A stretch of DNA of 64,000 nt from JAVBSN01 sp031556525 (GCA_031556525.1 JAVBSS010000031.1:21579-85578); one strand, 5' to 3'; positions 24,840 through 33,483 are shown, counted from the first letter of the stretch. The notes: generated from the letters alone by a model not told the origin. Program-made: numbers and translations.

Positions 24840-25102
24840 AAACCGATGAACAAGAGTAGTAGCTATATAAGATGTTTACAGAGAGTTGCAGGTGGTGTGA
24901 TTGCAGCAGCGGAGTATTTAGTGAATGGACTTGTGAGGGTGGCTTGAAATTATTATAAGAGTAGATGCCAACGGGGTTCCTGCCGTTATCAGAAGGAAAG
25001 CATATGATAGTATGTTTAGAGTGGATATATTTATATCAATTTGGGTGGTACCGCAGAAGTTTATAGCTTTTGTCCCTTTTATAGGAGACAAAGGCTTTTT
25101 TT
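24840..25102 (+). promoter_or_regulatory. Tryptophan T-box leader with terminator/antiterminator
   Basis: A stem I region opens with GATGAACAAGAGTAGTA, the specifier loop shows GTGAATGGAC with specifier codon TGG (Trp, 24926-24928), and the T-box core TTGGGTGGTACCGCAGAAG is at 25041-25059. The terminator that competes with it has arms AGCTTTTGTC (25065-25074) and GACAAAGGCT (25087-25096) plus TTTTTT. Uncharged tRNA-Trp binding stabilises the antiterminator and lets the trp genes be read. The downstream genes are the complete trp set, so the specifier agrees with the targets. Confidence 0.92.
25065..25102 (+). terminator. T-box attenuator terminator
   Basis: Ten-bp stem with one G-T pair (25065-25074 with 25087-25096), followed by six T residues; mutually exclusive with the T-box antiterminator. 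Confidence 0.85.
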
Positions 25103-25137
25103 AATTTCTAGAATTTGAATTCTAGAAATTAAAAAAA
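25096..25137 (+). repeat. Perfect 20-bp inverted repeat just after the T-box terminator
   Basis: TTTTTTTAATTTCTAGAATT and its exact reverse complement are separated by only two bases (TG, 25116-25117). The left arm overlaps the terminator's T run. It would form a long A-U hairpin in the trp mRNA, or mark the edge of an inserted element. Confidence 0.75.
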
Positions 25138-25260
25138 CGCTCCGCTGTGGGTCACACTGCGGCGGAGTGGAAAAAGTTGCAAGGCAACCCGCCGCAGGTG
25201 GAGAATCTCGCAAGCGAGATTCTAATCTATAAACTTGCTCCTAACTCTAAACAATTTCAA
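25138..25260 (+). repeat. GC-rich structured element between T-box and trpE (probable interspersed repeat)
   Basis: In contrast to the AT-rich surroundings, 25138-25223 is GC-rich and almost wholly self-complementary: CTGCGGCGG (25157-25165) pairs with CCGCCGCAG (25189-25197), enclosing GTTGC/GCAAC (25176-25188), followed by AGAATCTCGC/GCGAGATTCT (25202-25223). An open frame runs through it into trpE (from GTG 25147) but has no ribosome binding site. I take it as an inserted MITE- or REP-like repeat that is transcribed as part of the trp leader. Confidence 0.6.
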
Positions 25261-25275
25261 GAGAGGAGAATAGAT

Positions 25276-26739
25276 ATGGATATTACAACATATTCACAGG
25301 TTGAACAATATAGCAATAAATATAATTTTGTTCCAATCTGTAAGGAAGTATTTGCAGATGATATAACACCAATTAGTATTCTGCGAAAATTAGCATTAAG
25401 TGGGAAAAACTACTATTTACTTGAAAGTGTAGAGGAAAGTCTTAAATGGGCGAGATATTCATTTCTAGGATATAACCCAATATTAAGAATATATGCATCT
25501 GAGGGAAAGGCACATATAGTAGAGAATAGTATTGATACAAGACTCGAAGGCAATCCAGTAGATGAATTAAAGAAGTTAATAGCTAAATATAAGGCACCTA
25601 AAATAAATGGAATGCCAACATTTACAGGAGGGCTAGTAGGATATTTTTCATATGAGATGATAAAATACGCAGAGCCTAAGTTAAACATAAAAGAGAATGA
25701 ATTTAATGATTATGATTTAATGCTATTTGACAAAGTAATAGTATATGACCATTTAATACAGAAACTATTAATAATAGCAAATGTGAATCCTGAAAATGGT
25801 ATCCTCGAATACGAGGAAGCAACAAATAGTATTAAGGAAATAGAAGATATATTATTTAATAGTAACGATGAAGCACAATTTCCAATAGCCTCTCAAGATA
25901 TAGAACCAGAATTTACTTGCAACACTTCACAAAAAGAATTTGAAGAAATGGTACAAAAGACTATTAAATATATTTATGAGGGAGATATATTTCAAGCAGT
26001 TATATCAAGAAAGTTTGAAGCAGAATATAGTAGCAGTTTAATGAATGCTTATCGCATGTTAAGGACTACTAACCCATCGCCTTATATGTATTTTATGAAT
26101 GTAGATGGAGTAGAGATAGCAGGGGCTTCACCAGAAACTATGGTTAAGCTAGAAGACGGCGAACTAACAACATTTCCAGTGGCAGGAACAAGAAAAAGAG
26201 GAGCTACTAGGGAAGAAGATGTTGCTTTAGAAAAAGAATTGCTTGCTGATGCAAAGGAGTTAGCAGAGCATAACATGCTAGTAGACCTTGCAAGAAATGA
26301 TATAGGAAGAATATCTAAGTATGGAACAGTATGTGTTAAAGATTATATGAAAATACATAGATTTTCAAAGGTTATGCATATAGCTTCAATAGTAAAAGGA
26401 CAGTTAAGCGAAAGAAATATTAGCTATGATGCAATAGCATCATTATTACCAGCAGGAACACTATCAGGAGCGCCTAAATTCAGAGCTTGTCAGATAATAG
26501 ATGAATTAGAGAAAGCACCAAGAGGGGTATATGGAGGAGCAATAGGATACATTAATTTTAATGGCAACCTTGATGTATGTATAGCAATAAGAACGGCTGT
26601 TAAAAAAGACAATAAAGTATATGTTCAGGCGGGCGCAGGAATTGTTGCAGATTCTATAGCAGAAAATGAGTATGAAGAATGTTCTAACAAAGCAGGTGCA
26701 GTAATGGAAGCAATAAAGAGAGCAAGTGAGGTGAGATAG
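25276..26739 (+). CDS. trpE: Anthranilate synthase component I
   Basis: This 487-aa chorismate-using enzyme makes anthranilate with the TrpG amidotransferase. The N-terminal domain carries the tryptophan feedback region LLESVEESLKWARYSFLG, with the ES-x-LE-like motif. The catalytic half shows EGDIFQAVISRKF, RTTNPSPYMYFM, ASPETMVKL, FPVAGTRKRG, EHNMLVDLARNDIG and SGAPKFRACQIIDELE, all hallmarks. The ATG at 25276 has AGAGGAG; an upstream in-frame extension of 43 codons lies in the GC-rich repeat and is not conserved-looking. It is the first gene of the T-box controlled trp operon; trpG follows after 2 bases. Confidence 0.95.
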   Translation: MDITTYSQVEQYSNKYNFVPICKEVFADDITPISILRKLALSGKNYYLLESVEESLKWARYSFLGYNPILRIYASEGKAHIVENSIDTRLEGNPVDELKKLIAKYKAPKINGMPTFTGGLVGYFSYEMIKYAEPKLNIKENEFNDYDLMLFDKVIVYDHLIQKLLIIANVNPENGILEYEEATNSIKEIEDILFNSNDEAQFPIASQDIEPEFTCNTSQKEFEEMVQKTIKYIYEGDIFQAVISRKFEAEYSSSLMNAYRMLRTTNPSPYMYFMNVDGVEIAGASPETMVKLEDGELTTFPVAGTRKRGATREEDVALEKELLADAKELAEHNMLVDLARNDIGRISKYGTVCVKDYMKIHRFSKVMHIASIVKGQLSERNISYDAIASLLPAGTLSGAPKFRACQIIDELEKAPRGVYGGAIGYINFNGNLDVCIAIRTAVKKDNKVYVQAGAGIVADSIAENEYEECSNKAGAVMEAIKRASEVR

Positions 26740-26741
26740 GT

Positions 26742-27326
26742 ATGATATTGTTAATTGATAATTATGATAGTTTTTCCTATAACTTAGTCCAAATATTAGG
26801 GAAAATAATAATAGAAAATAATATAAAGCAAGAAATCAAGGTTATAAGAAATGATGAAATGAGCGTTAAAGAAATAGAAGAACTTATGCCTGACTATATT
26901 GTTATTTCACCAGGACCAGGAAAACCAAAAGATGCAGGAATATGCGAAGAAGTAGTAATAGCTCTAGGAAGTAAAATACCTATCCTGGGAATATGTCTAG
27001 GACATCAAGGAATATGTGAAGCCTTTGGAGCAAATGTTACATATGCAAAGGAATTAATGCATGGAAAAGAAAGTTTAGTAATAGTTGATACAAGTATTCC
27101 AATATTTGAAGGAGTATCTGAGAGAACTTTAGTAGCAAGATATCATTCTTTGGCAGTGGAGAAGGAAAGCATACCAGAATCATTACAAGTGATTGCTGAA
27201 GTAAATGACGAAGTAATGGCAGTAAAGCATAGAGAATATAACATATATGGATTGCAATTTCATCCAGAATCAATACTAACAAATGAAGGAGAAGTTATAC
27301 TTAAAAACTTCCTAAGTATACAATGA
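26742..27326 (+). CDS. trpG: Anthranilate synthase component II (glutamine amidotransferase)
   Basis: The 194-aa class I glutamine amidotransferase opens with LLIDNYDSFSYNLVQILG, and has SPGPGKPKDAG, the catalytic nucleophile C85 in LGICLGHQGICEAFG, and the His-Glu pair in GLQFHPESILT. It supplies ammonia from glutamine to TrpE. It starts 2 bases after trpE, consistent with tight coupling. It is a separate protein, not fused to TrpE or TrpD as in some relatives. It is followed by a 120-base spacer that contains a 20-bp tandem repeat before trpD. Confidence 0.95.
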   Translation: MILLIDNYDSFSYNLVQILGKIIIENNIKQEIKVIRNDEMSVKEIEELMPDYIVISPGPGKPKDAGICEEVVIALGSKIPILGICLGHQGICEAFGANVTYAKELMHGKESLVIVDTSIPIFEGVSERTLVARYHSLAVEKESIPESLQVIAEVNDEVMAVKHREYNIYGLQFHPESILTNEGEVILKNFLSIQ

Positions 27327-27340
27327 TAAGAAGAAATGCT

Positions 27341-27400
27341 TACGTAATTATCCGTATAATTACGTAAATATTCGTACAGATACGTAAATGCTCGAAAACA
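27341..27400 (+). repeat. Three tandem 20-bp repeats between trpG and trpD
   Basis: Units start at 27341, 27361 and 27381: TACGTAATTATCCGTATAAT, TACGTAAATATTCGTACAGA and TACGTAAATGCTCGAAAACA. The shared core is TACGTAAnTnnTCG. The period of exactly 20 bases is unusual here, and the spacer between trpG and trpD (27327-27446) is the only long one inside the operon. Confidence 0.7.
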
Positions 27401-27446
27401 AAAAATAAAATCATAAAAACAAATCATATAAAAGGGGTAGATAATC

Positions 27447-28457
27447 ATGATAAAAGAAGCAATATATAAATTAGTAAATAGAGAAGACTTAACATACGAT
27501 GCAGCAAAAGAGGTTATGGATGAAATAATGAAGGGCGAAGCAAGTCAAATAGATATGGGTGCTTACCTTACAGCTCTAAGAATGAAGGGTGAGACAATCG
27601 AAGAGATAACAGCAAGTGCAGCTGGAATGAGAGAACATTGTGTACGTTTACTACATGACATGGACGTGTTAGAGATAGTTGGAACAGGTGGAGATGAGGC
27701 AAATACATTTAACATATCAACAGCATCATCAATAGTAGTATCAGCATATGGAATACCAGTTGCTAAGCATGGAAATAGAAGTGTATCAAGTAAATGTGGG
27801 GCAGCAGATGTATTAGAAGCATTAGGAGTTAAGATAACAATAAGCCCTGAAGAAAGTGCAAAGGTATTAAATGAAATAGGACTATGTTTTATGTTTGCTC
27901 AGACATACCACAATGCCATGAGATATGTAGCACCAGTTAGAAAAGAAATAGGAATAAGAACAATATTTAATATATTAGGCCCATTAGGAAATCCAGCAGG
28001 AGCAAGCTATCAATTATTAGGAGTATATGATGAGGCGTTAGTTGAGCCACTTGCAAAAGTATTAGTAAACCTTGGTGTAAAGAGAGGAATGGTAGTTTAC
28101 GGACAGGATAAGCTAGATGAGATATCATTAAGTGCAGATACAACTTGCTGTTCAATTCGTGATGGTGAAATAGATCATTTCACATTTTCACCTGAGAAAT
28201 ATGGATTTACAAAATGCCAGAAAGATGACCTAGTTGGTGGTGGTCCAGAAGAAAATGCAAACATACTTAGAAGTATACTAAATGGAGAAAAAGGACCAAA
28301 GAGAGATGCAGTAGTATTAAATTCAGCAGCTTGTATATACATGGTTGAAAATGATATAACAATGGAAGAGGCAATTAAGAAAGTAGAAGATGTAATAGAC
28401 AGTGGCAAAGCTATAAAACAATTAGAGGAATTTATTAGACATACAAATCAGTATTAA
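27447..28457 (+). CDS. trpD: Anthranilate phosphoribosyltransferase
   Basis: This 336-aa enzyme transfers phosphoribose from PRPP to anthranilate. The glycosyltransferase family 3 motifs are present: the N-terminal helical domain, then EIVGTGGDEANTFNISTASSIV for PRPP binding, KHGNRSVSSKCGAADVLEALG, HHNAM-type AQTYHNAMRYVAPVRKEIGIRTIFNILGPLGNP, and the late DEISL motif. Length is normal. The ATG has AAAAGGGG upstream. Next gene, trpC/F, follows with its ATG 19 bases after this stop. Confidence 0.95.
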   Translation: MIKEAIYKLVNREDLTYDAAKEVMDEIMKGEASQIDMGAYLTALRMKGETIEEITASAAGMREHCVRLLHDMDVLEIVGTGGDEANTFNISTASSIVVSAYGIPVAKHGNRSVSSKCGAADVLEALGVKITISPEESAKVLNEIGLCFMFAQTYHNAMRYVAPVRKEIGIRTIFNILGPLGNPAGASYQLLGVYDEALVEPLAKVLVNLGVKRGMVVYGQDKLDEISLSADTTCCSIRDGEIDHFTFSPEKYGFTKCQKDDLVGGGPEENANILRSILNGEKGPKRDAVVLNSAACIYMVENDITMEEAIKKVEDVIDSGKAIKQLEEFIRHTNQY

Positions 28458-28475
28458 GATACATTGGAGGACATT

Positions 28476-29867
28476 ATGATATTAGATGATATAGTAGCTA
28501 AGACAAGGGAAAGGGTTGCAAGGGATATAGAAGTAACAGACCTTGAAAATATGATTGAATTAGCTAAGAATACTAAAAATAAGTTATCACCTTTTGCATT
28601 TGAGAAAACATTGCAAGGTAAGGATATAGGATTTATATGTGAAGTTAAGAAAGCTTCTCCATCTAAAGGAATAATTGCGGAAGATTTTCCTTATATCCAA
28701 ATAGCTAAGGACTATGAGACGGCAGGGGCAGCATGTATATCAGTATTAACAGAACCAGATTTCTTTTGTGGAAGTGACGAATACCTAAGAAATATTAAAC
28801 AGGTAGTTAATATACCAATTATAAGAAAAGACTTTATTATAGATAAATATCAAATATATCAAGCAAAAGTAATAGGGGCAGATTGTGTATTACTAATATG
28901 TTCAATATTAGATAGAGAAACATTAAAAGAATACATTGATATTTGTAACAGCCTATCATTATCAGCACTTGTTGAAGCTCATGATGAAGATGAAGTTAAG
29001 ATGGCATTAGAAGCAGGAGCAAGATTAATTGGTGTAAATAATAGAAATCTTAAGGACTTCACAGTTGATATTAATAACAGCATGAAGTTAAGAAAATTAG
29101 TACCTGATGATGTAGTATTTATTGCTGAAAGTGGTATAAAAACAGCAAAGGATATAAAGGAGCTTCGTAGTGCAAATGTAAATGGTGTTCTTATTGGTGA
29201 AACGCTAATGAGAGCTGAGAATAAAGCAAGACAGCTTAACATTCTTAGAGGAACAAAAATAAAAATCTGCGGACTAACAAGAGCAGAAGATATAGAAGCA
29301 GTAAATAAATATAAACCAGACTATGTTGGATTTGTATTTGCATCTAGCAAAAGATTTGTTAATGATAATAAAGCAAAAGAATTAAAGGCAATGTTATCAA
29401 AGGATATAGAAGCAGTAGGTGTATTTGTAAATGATGTAATTGAACATATTGCAAGCCTTTGTGAAGAAAATATAATAGATATTATTCAGCTTCATGGAGA
29501 TGAAGATGAAGCTTACATTAGTAAGTTAAGAAAGGCCACAAATAAGCCAATAGTAAAAGCAATTAGAGTTAAGAATATAGATGATATAAATAGAGGGAAA
29601 GATATATCAAGCAACTATATACTACTTGACTCTTATAGTGAAAATGCTTATGGTGGAACTGGTAATAGTATAGATAATAATTTATTGCCTGTAGGCTATA
29701 GACCATATTTCCTTGCAGGAGGAATAGATAGTAGTAATGTGGAAACTTTAATAGAAGAATACAAACCATATTGTATAGATGTAAGTAGCAGTGTAGAAAC
29801 AGATGGACTAAAAGATAGTAACAAGATAGAAGAGATAATTAAGAAAGTGAGAAGCAGTTATGAGTAA
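28476..29867 (+). CDS. trpCF: Fused indole-3-glycerol-phosphate synthase / phosphoribosylanthranilate isomerase
   Basis: The 463-aa bifunctional protein has TrpC at about residues 1-253 (FICEVKKASPSKGIIAEDFP, IIRKDFIIDKYQIYQA, VLLICSIL, LVEAHDEDEV, GVNNRNLKDFTVD, VFIAESGI). TrpF follows from about 258 (IKICGLTRAEDIEAVNKYKPDYVGFVFASSKR, IIQLHGDED, YFLAGGIDSSN, DVSSSVETDG-KD). The two are consecutive steps, so the order C-F matches the E. coli type fusion, which is less usual in Firmicutes. The ATG at 28476 suits TTGGAGG; a TTG four codons earlier is rejected. The end overlaps trpB by 8 bases. Confidence 0.94.
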   Translation: MILDDIVAKTRERVARDIEVTDLENMIELAKNTKNKLSPFAFEKTLQGKDIGFICEVKKASPSKGIIAEDFPYIQIAKDYETAGAACISVLTEPDFFCGSDEYLRNIKQVVNIPIIRKDFIIDKYQIYQAKVIGADCVLLICSILDRETLKEYIDICNSLSLSALVEAHDEDEVKMALEAGARLIGVNNRNLKDFTVDINNSMKLRKLVPDDVVFIAESGIKTAKDIKELRSANVNGVLIGETLMRAENKARQLNILRGTKIKICGLTRAEDIEAVNKYKPDYVGFVFASSKRFVNDNKAKELKAMLSKDIEAVGVFVNDVIEHIASLCEENIIDIIQLHGDEDEAYISKLRKATNKPIVKAIRVKNIDDINRGKDISSNYILLDSYSENAYGGTGNSIDNNLLPVGYRPYFLAGGIDSSNVETLIEEYKPYCIDVSSSVETDGLKDSNKIEEIIKKVRSSYE

Positions 29868-31050
29868 TATAAATGGTAAATTCGGAGAATATGGTGGTCA
29901 ATATGTACCAGAAACATTAATGACAGCAGTTCACCAAATAGATGAAGCATATGAGTTTTATAAAAATGATCCAGAATTTAATAAAGAGCTTGATGATTTA
30001 TTGAAAAACTATGCAGGAAGACCATCATTATTATATTATGCAGAAAGTATGACTAAGGACTTAGGGGGAGCAAAGATATATTTAAAAAGAGAAGATCTTA
30101 ACCATACAGGCTCGCATAAAATAAATAATGTATTAGGTCAAGCACTTCTTGCTAAGAAGATGGGCAAGAAAAGATTAATTGCAGAGACAGGAGCAGGTCA
30201 ACATGGAGTTGCAACAGCAACAGCCGCAGCACTTATGAATATGGAATGTGAAATATTTATGGGTAAAGAAGATACTGAAAGACAGGCATTAAATGTATTT
30301 AGAATGGAGCTTCTTGGAGCAAAAGTTCACCCTGTAACAAGTGGAACAATGACCTTAAAAGATGCAGTAAATGAAACAATGAGAGAATGGACTAGAAGAA
30401 TAGATGACACCTTATATGTATTAGGTTCAGTAATGGGGCCACATCCATTTCCAATGATGGTTAGAGATTTCCAAAGTGTAATAAGTAAGGAAATAAAGAG
30501 CCAGCTTATGGAGGTAGAAGGTAAATTGCCAGATGCAGTAATAGCTTGTGTAGGTGGTGGTAGTAATGCAATTGGGGCATTTTATGAATTTATACCAAAT
30601 GAAAGCGTTGAGTTAATTGGTTGTGAGGCAGCAGGACTAGGAGTAGATACAGATAAAAATGCAGCAACAATAGCTAATGGAACAAATGGAATATTTCATG
30701 GAATGAAGTCATTATTTTGTCAAGATGAATATGGACAGATTGCGCCAGTATATTCAATATCAGCAGGCTTAGATTATCCAGGAATAGGGCCGGAACATGC
30801 AATGCTTAACAATATAGGAAGAGCAAAATATGTTCCAATAACAGATGATGAAGCAGTAAGTGCATTTGAATATTTATCTAGAACAGAAGGAATAATTCCA
30901 GCAATAGAAAGCTCACATGCAGTAGCATATGCAATGAAGTATGCTAAGGAATTAAGTAAAGATAAAATAGTAGTAGTAAATATTTCAGGACGTGGTGATA
31001 AGGATGTTGCTGCAATAGCAAGATATAGAGGAGTGAATATATATGAGTAG
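29860..31050 (+). CDS. trpB: Tryptophan synthase beta chain
   Basis: This 396-aa PLP enzyme condenses indole with serine. It is TrpB1-type: GKFGEYGGQYVPETLM at the start, KREDLNHTGSHKINN with PLP lysine K87, AETGAGQHGVATAT, the phosphate loop CVGGGSNAIG, GLDYPGIGPEH, and SGRGDKD near the end. It forms the alpha2-beta2 complex with TrpA and channels indole. The start overlaps the end of trpCF by 8 bases, and its own end overlaps trpA by 8 bases, giving translational coupling. Confidence 0.96.
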   Translation: MSNINGKFGEYGGQYVPETLMTAVHQIDEAYEFYKNDPEFNKELDDLLKNYAGRPSLLYYAESMTKDLGGAKIYLKREDLNHTGSHKINNVLGQALLAKKMGKKRLIAETGAGQHGVATATAAALMNMECEIFMGKEDTERQALNVFRMELLGAKVHPVTSGTMTLKDAVNETMREWTRRIDDTLYVLGSVMGPHPFPMMVRDFQSVISKEIKSQLMEVEGKLPDAVIACVGGGSNAIGAFYEFIPNESVELIGCEAAGLGVDTDKNAATIANGTNGIFHGMKSLFCQDEYGQIAPVYSISAGLDYPGIGPEHAMLNNIGRAKYVPITDDEAVSAFEYLSRTEGIIPAIESSHAVAYAMKYAKELSKDKIVVVNISGRGDKDVAAIARYRGVNIYE

Positions 31051-31813
31051 AATAAAAAATGCATTTATAAATGGCACAGCATTTATAGCCTTTTTAACTG
31101 GTGGAGACCCTAATCTTGATACAACAGAAAAATTAATATATGAAATAGCTAAACAGGGAGCAGATTTAATAGAGATTGGTATACCATTTTCAGATCCAAT
31201 TGCAGAAGGACCTGTAATACAAGAAGCAAATGAAAGAGCATTACTTGACGGATGTACAACAGATAAACTGTTTGACTTAGTAAAGAAAGTTAGAAAAACT
31301 GTAGATATACCAATAGTGTTTCTAACATATCTTAATCCAATATATACTTATGGAACTGATAGATTTATGGAAAACTGTAGCATTGCAGGAGTAGATGGAG
31401 TTATAGTACCAGATTTACCATATGAAGAAAAGGAAGAGCTTAAGCCATTTTGTAACAAACATGGAATAGACATGGTTTCCCTAATTGCACCAACTTCAAA
31501 AGAAAGAGTTAGAATGATATGTAAAGAAGCAGAAGGATTTATATATTGTGTATCTTCACTAGGAGTAACGGGCGTGCGAAGTGAAATAACATCTGATATT
31601 AGTGGAATGATTAAGACGGCAAAAGAGGTTACAGAAGTACCATGTGCAATTGGATTTGGTATTGCAACGCCTGAGCAAGCAAAAGAAATGTCACAGTATG
31701 GCGATGGGGTAATAGTTGGAAGTGCAATAGTTAAGTTAATAGCCCAGTATGGCGAAGATAGTGTTACATACGTTGGAGAATATGTAAGACAAATGAAGGA
31801 AGCATGTAATTGA
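31043..31813 (+). CDS. trpA: Tryptophan synthase alpha chain
   Basis: This 256-aa TIM-barrel enzyme splits indole-3-glycerol phosphate to indole and glyceraldehyde 3-phosphate. The catalytic Glu E44 is in LIEIGIPFSDPIAEGP; the second acidic position is Glu (E55) rather than the Asp of enterobacterial enzymes, a variation I believe is common in Firmicutes. VDGVIVPDLPYEE, YCVSSLGVTG and AIGFGIATPEQA are further hallmarks. It is the last gene of the trp operon; a strong terminator follows 20 bases later. Confidence 0.95.
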   Translation: MSRIKNAFINGTAFIAFLTGGDPNLDTTEKLIYEIAKQGADLIEIGIPFSDPIAEGPVIQEANERALLDGCTTDKLFDLVKKVRKTVDIPIVFLTYLNPIYTYGTDRFMENCSIAGVDGVIVPDLPYEEKEELKPFCNKHGIDMVSLIAPTSKERVRMICKEAEGFIYCVSSLGVTGVRSEITSDISGMIKTAKEVTEVPCAIGFGIATPEQAKEMSQYGDGVIVGSAIVKLIAQYGEDSVTYVGEYVRQMKEACN

Positions 31814-31833
31814 ATAATATAATAATGATAAAG

Positions 31834-31864
31834 CGTCCACTAGAATTTTCTGGTGGGCGTTTTG
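31834..31864 (+). terminator. Terminator of the trp operon
   Basis: CGTCCACTAGAA (31834-31845) pairs fully with TTCTGGTGGGCG (31848-31859) including G-T pairs, followed by TTTTG. Confidence 0.85.
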
Positions 31865-31885
31865 TTATGCCCAGCAAGATGAAAC

Positions 31886-31940
31886 CTTTAGGTAATCTTT
31901 AGGTTGAATTTATTTAGGCTTAAGAATGGGTAAGTATTAT
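31886..31940 (+). promoter_or_regulatory. Direct-repeat operator and promoter of the transporter/peptidase/two-component operon
   Basis: CTTTAGGTAAT (31886-31896) and CTTTAGGTTGA (31897-31907) are adjacent 11-bp repeats, followed by the weaker ATTTATTTAGG (31908-31918). A possible -10, TATTAT, is at 31935-31940, 16 bases further. OmpR/PhoB-type regulators bind such 11-bp direct repeats in place of a -35; the operon itself encodes one (34461-35159). Autoregulation is inferred. Confidence 0.55.
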
Positions 31941-32031
31941 GGTAAATATAGAAAAACAAGTTATATACAAATAAAACAATAATGTTTTATTAAGTAATTA
32001 AGATGGATCTAGTCAGAGAGGAAGATATAAC

Positions 32032-32712
32032 ATGATAAAAATTGAAAATGTTTCAAAGTCATATAAGAAAAAGAAAGTAGTTAATAATTTATCTTTTGAA
32101 ATAAAGGAAGGTGAGTTATATGCATTATTAGGTAGTAATGGAGCAGGTAAGAGTACAACAATTAAAATGATACTTGGTATTGTAAATAAGGATGAGGGAG
32201 ATATTGAATTATCAGAAGATGCTAAGATTGGATATTCTCCTGAAACACCATATTTTCCACCGTTCTTATCAGGGATAGAAGTGTTGAAGTATTATGGTTC
32301 GCTTCAGAAAATACCAGCAAAGGAGTTACAGAGTGAAAGTGAAAATTTACTAGAATTAGTTGGATTAGAAAATGATAAAACAAAAATACGTCACTATTCA
32401 AAAGGTATGCTACAACGTCTTGCACTTGCTCAAGCATTATTAGGAAATCCTGAAATTTTAATATTAGACGAACCCTGTGCTGGTCTTGATGCAATGGGGC
32501 GCATAGAAATGATAGAGCTAATAGATAAGTTAAAATCAAAGGGTAAAACAATACTTATGAATTCACATATATTAAGTGACATTGAAAAAGTATGTGATAG
32601 AGGAATTATAATTAAAAATGGAAATGTTATAAGAACATTTAACAAGGAAGAATTTGAAGAAAATCAAACCCTTGAAAATATATTTATTGAGGCAATAGGA
32701 GGAATAGCATAA
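32032..32712 (+). CDS. ABC transporter ATP-binding protein
   Basis: This 226-aa ATPase subunit has Walker A LLGSNGAGKSTTI, signature YSKGMLQRLALAQALLG, Walker B LILDEPCAGLDAMG and switch His in NSHILSD. It belongs to the CcmA/NatA/BcrA group that pairs with ABC-2 type permeases. A one-base overlap with the permease gene (stop TAA at 32710-32712, ATG at 32712) shows they form one transporter. The neighbours, an anchored peptidase and a two-component system, recall peptide-antibiotic immunity or export modules, but the substrate is unknown. The ribosome binding site is AGAGAGGAAG. Confidence 0.9.
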   Translation: MIKIENVSKSYKKKKVVNNLSFEIKEGELYALLGSNGAGKSTTIKMILGIVNKDEGDIELSEDAKIGYSPETPYFPPFLSGIEVLKYYGSLQKIPAKELQSESENLLELVGLENDKTKIRHYSKGMLQRLALAQALLGNPEILILDEPCAGLDAMGRIEMIELIDKLKSKGKTILMNSHILSDIEKVCDRGIIIKNGNVIRTFNKEEFEENQTLENIFIEAIGGIA

Positions 32713-33470
32713 TGGGAGTAATTATTAAAAATGCACTAAGAGAAAGAATTAGAAGAAAAGAATTATACATTGTCGTAGCCATAGGTATTTTGCTTATGTT
32801 GCTTTGTAGCAGTGATTCAACAAGTTTTAGTATAGATGGAGAAGCAGTTACAGGATTTAAAAATATGTTTATGGTAATGCATGTATTAATTAATGCAGTG
32901 GGATGTATATTAGCAGTGGTATTAAGTGTTAGAACTATTCCCAATGAATATGAAAGGCAAAATAGCCATCTAGTTTGGGTTAGAGGAATCACTCAAATTA
33001 AATATCACGGAGGTTTAGCAATAGCAAATATACTTAGTACCATGTCAGCAGTGGCAATATTATACGTTGTTCTTGCCATTTATACTATTTCAAATGGAAA
33101 ATTAGAATATGGCTTGCTTATGATACCAGCATTTTTAATTGAAGTTATAAATATTTCAATTGTTAGTTTGTTTACAAGTGTTTGTAGCATTTTTATGCCA
33201 GCGATGGCAACTGGAACAATTGGAATATTATTTGCAGGATGTGGAGTATTTTATGGTTTGTTAGATTTATATAAAAATATAATTGGAGGTCTAGGCGGTA
33301 AACTTATATCTGCATTATTGGTTATAGTACCTGATATGAATGGAATACAAAAACAAGCTCAAAACTTAATACTTGGAAACAAAATAGATGTTCATCTTAT
33401 TCTAGTAAGTCTGCTTGCAATATATGTAATATCAATTGGAATATTTGTATTCAAGAAGAAAGAAGCATAA
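32712..33470 (+). CDS. ABC-2 type transporter permease
   Basis: The 252-aa protein has about six hydrophobic helices: IVVAIGILLMLLC, NMFMVMHVLINAVGCILAVVLSV, the pair around ILSTMSAVAILYVVLAIYTI, IEVINISIVSLFTSVCSIF, TIGILFAGCGVFYGLLDL and LILVSLLAIYVISIGIFVF. The cytoplasmic RTIPNEYERQNSHLVWVRGI between helices 2 and 3 is the usual ABC-2 coupling region. One permease gene of half-size implies a homodimer. It overlaps the ATPase gene by one base and is followed after 13 bases by the peptidase gene, so it is translated in the same operon. Confidence 0.85.
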   Translation: MGVIIKNALRERIRRKELYIVVAIGILLMLLCSSDSTSFSIDGEAVTGFKNMFMVMHVLINAVGCILAVVLSVRTIPNEYERQNSHLVWVRGITQIKYHGGLAIANILSTMSAVAILYVVLAIYTISNGKLEYGLLMIPAFLIEVINISIVSLFTSVCSIFMPAMATGTIGILFAGCGVFYGLLDLYKNIIGGLGGKLISALLVIVPDMNGIQKQAQNLILGNKIDVHLILVSLLAIYVISIGIFVFKKKEA

Positions 33471-33483
33471 GGAGGAGAAGTCT

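Noticed and set aside
25147..25275. N-terminal extension of TrpE by 43 codons from a GTG
   Set aside because: The stretch runs through the GC-rich structured repeat, has no ribosome binding site, and the ATG at 25276 gives the normal TrpE start.
27341..27400. CRISPR or origin iterons for the 20-bp repeats
   Set aside because: There are no spacers between units and only three copies inside an operon, with no replication genes nearby.
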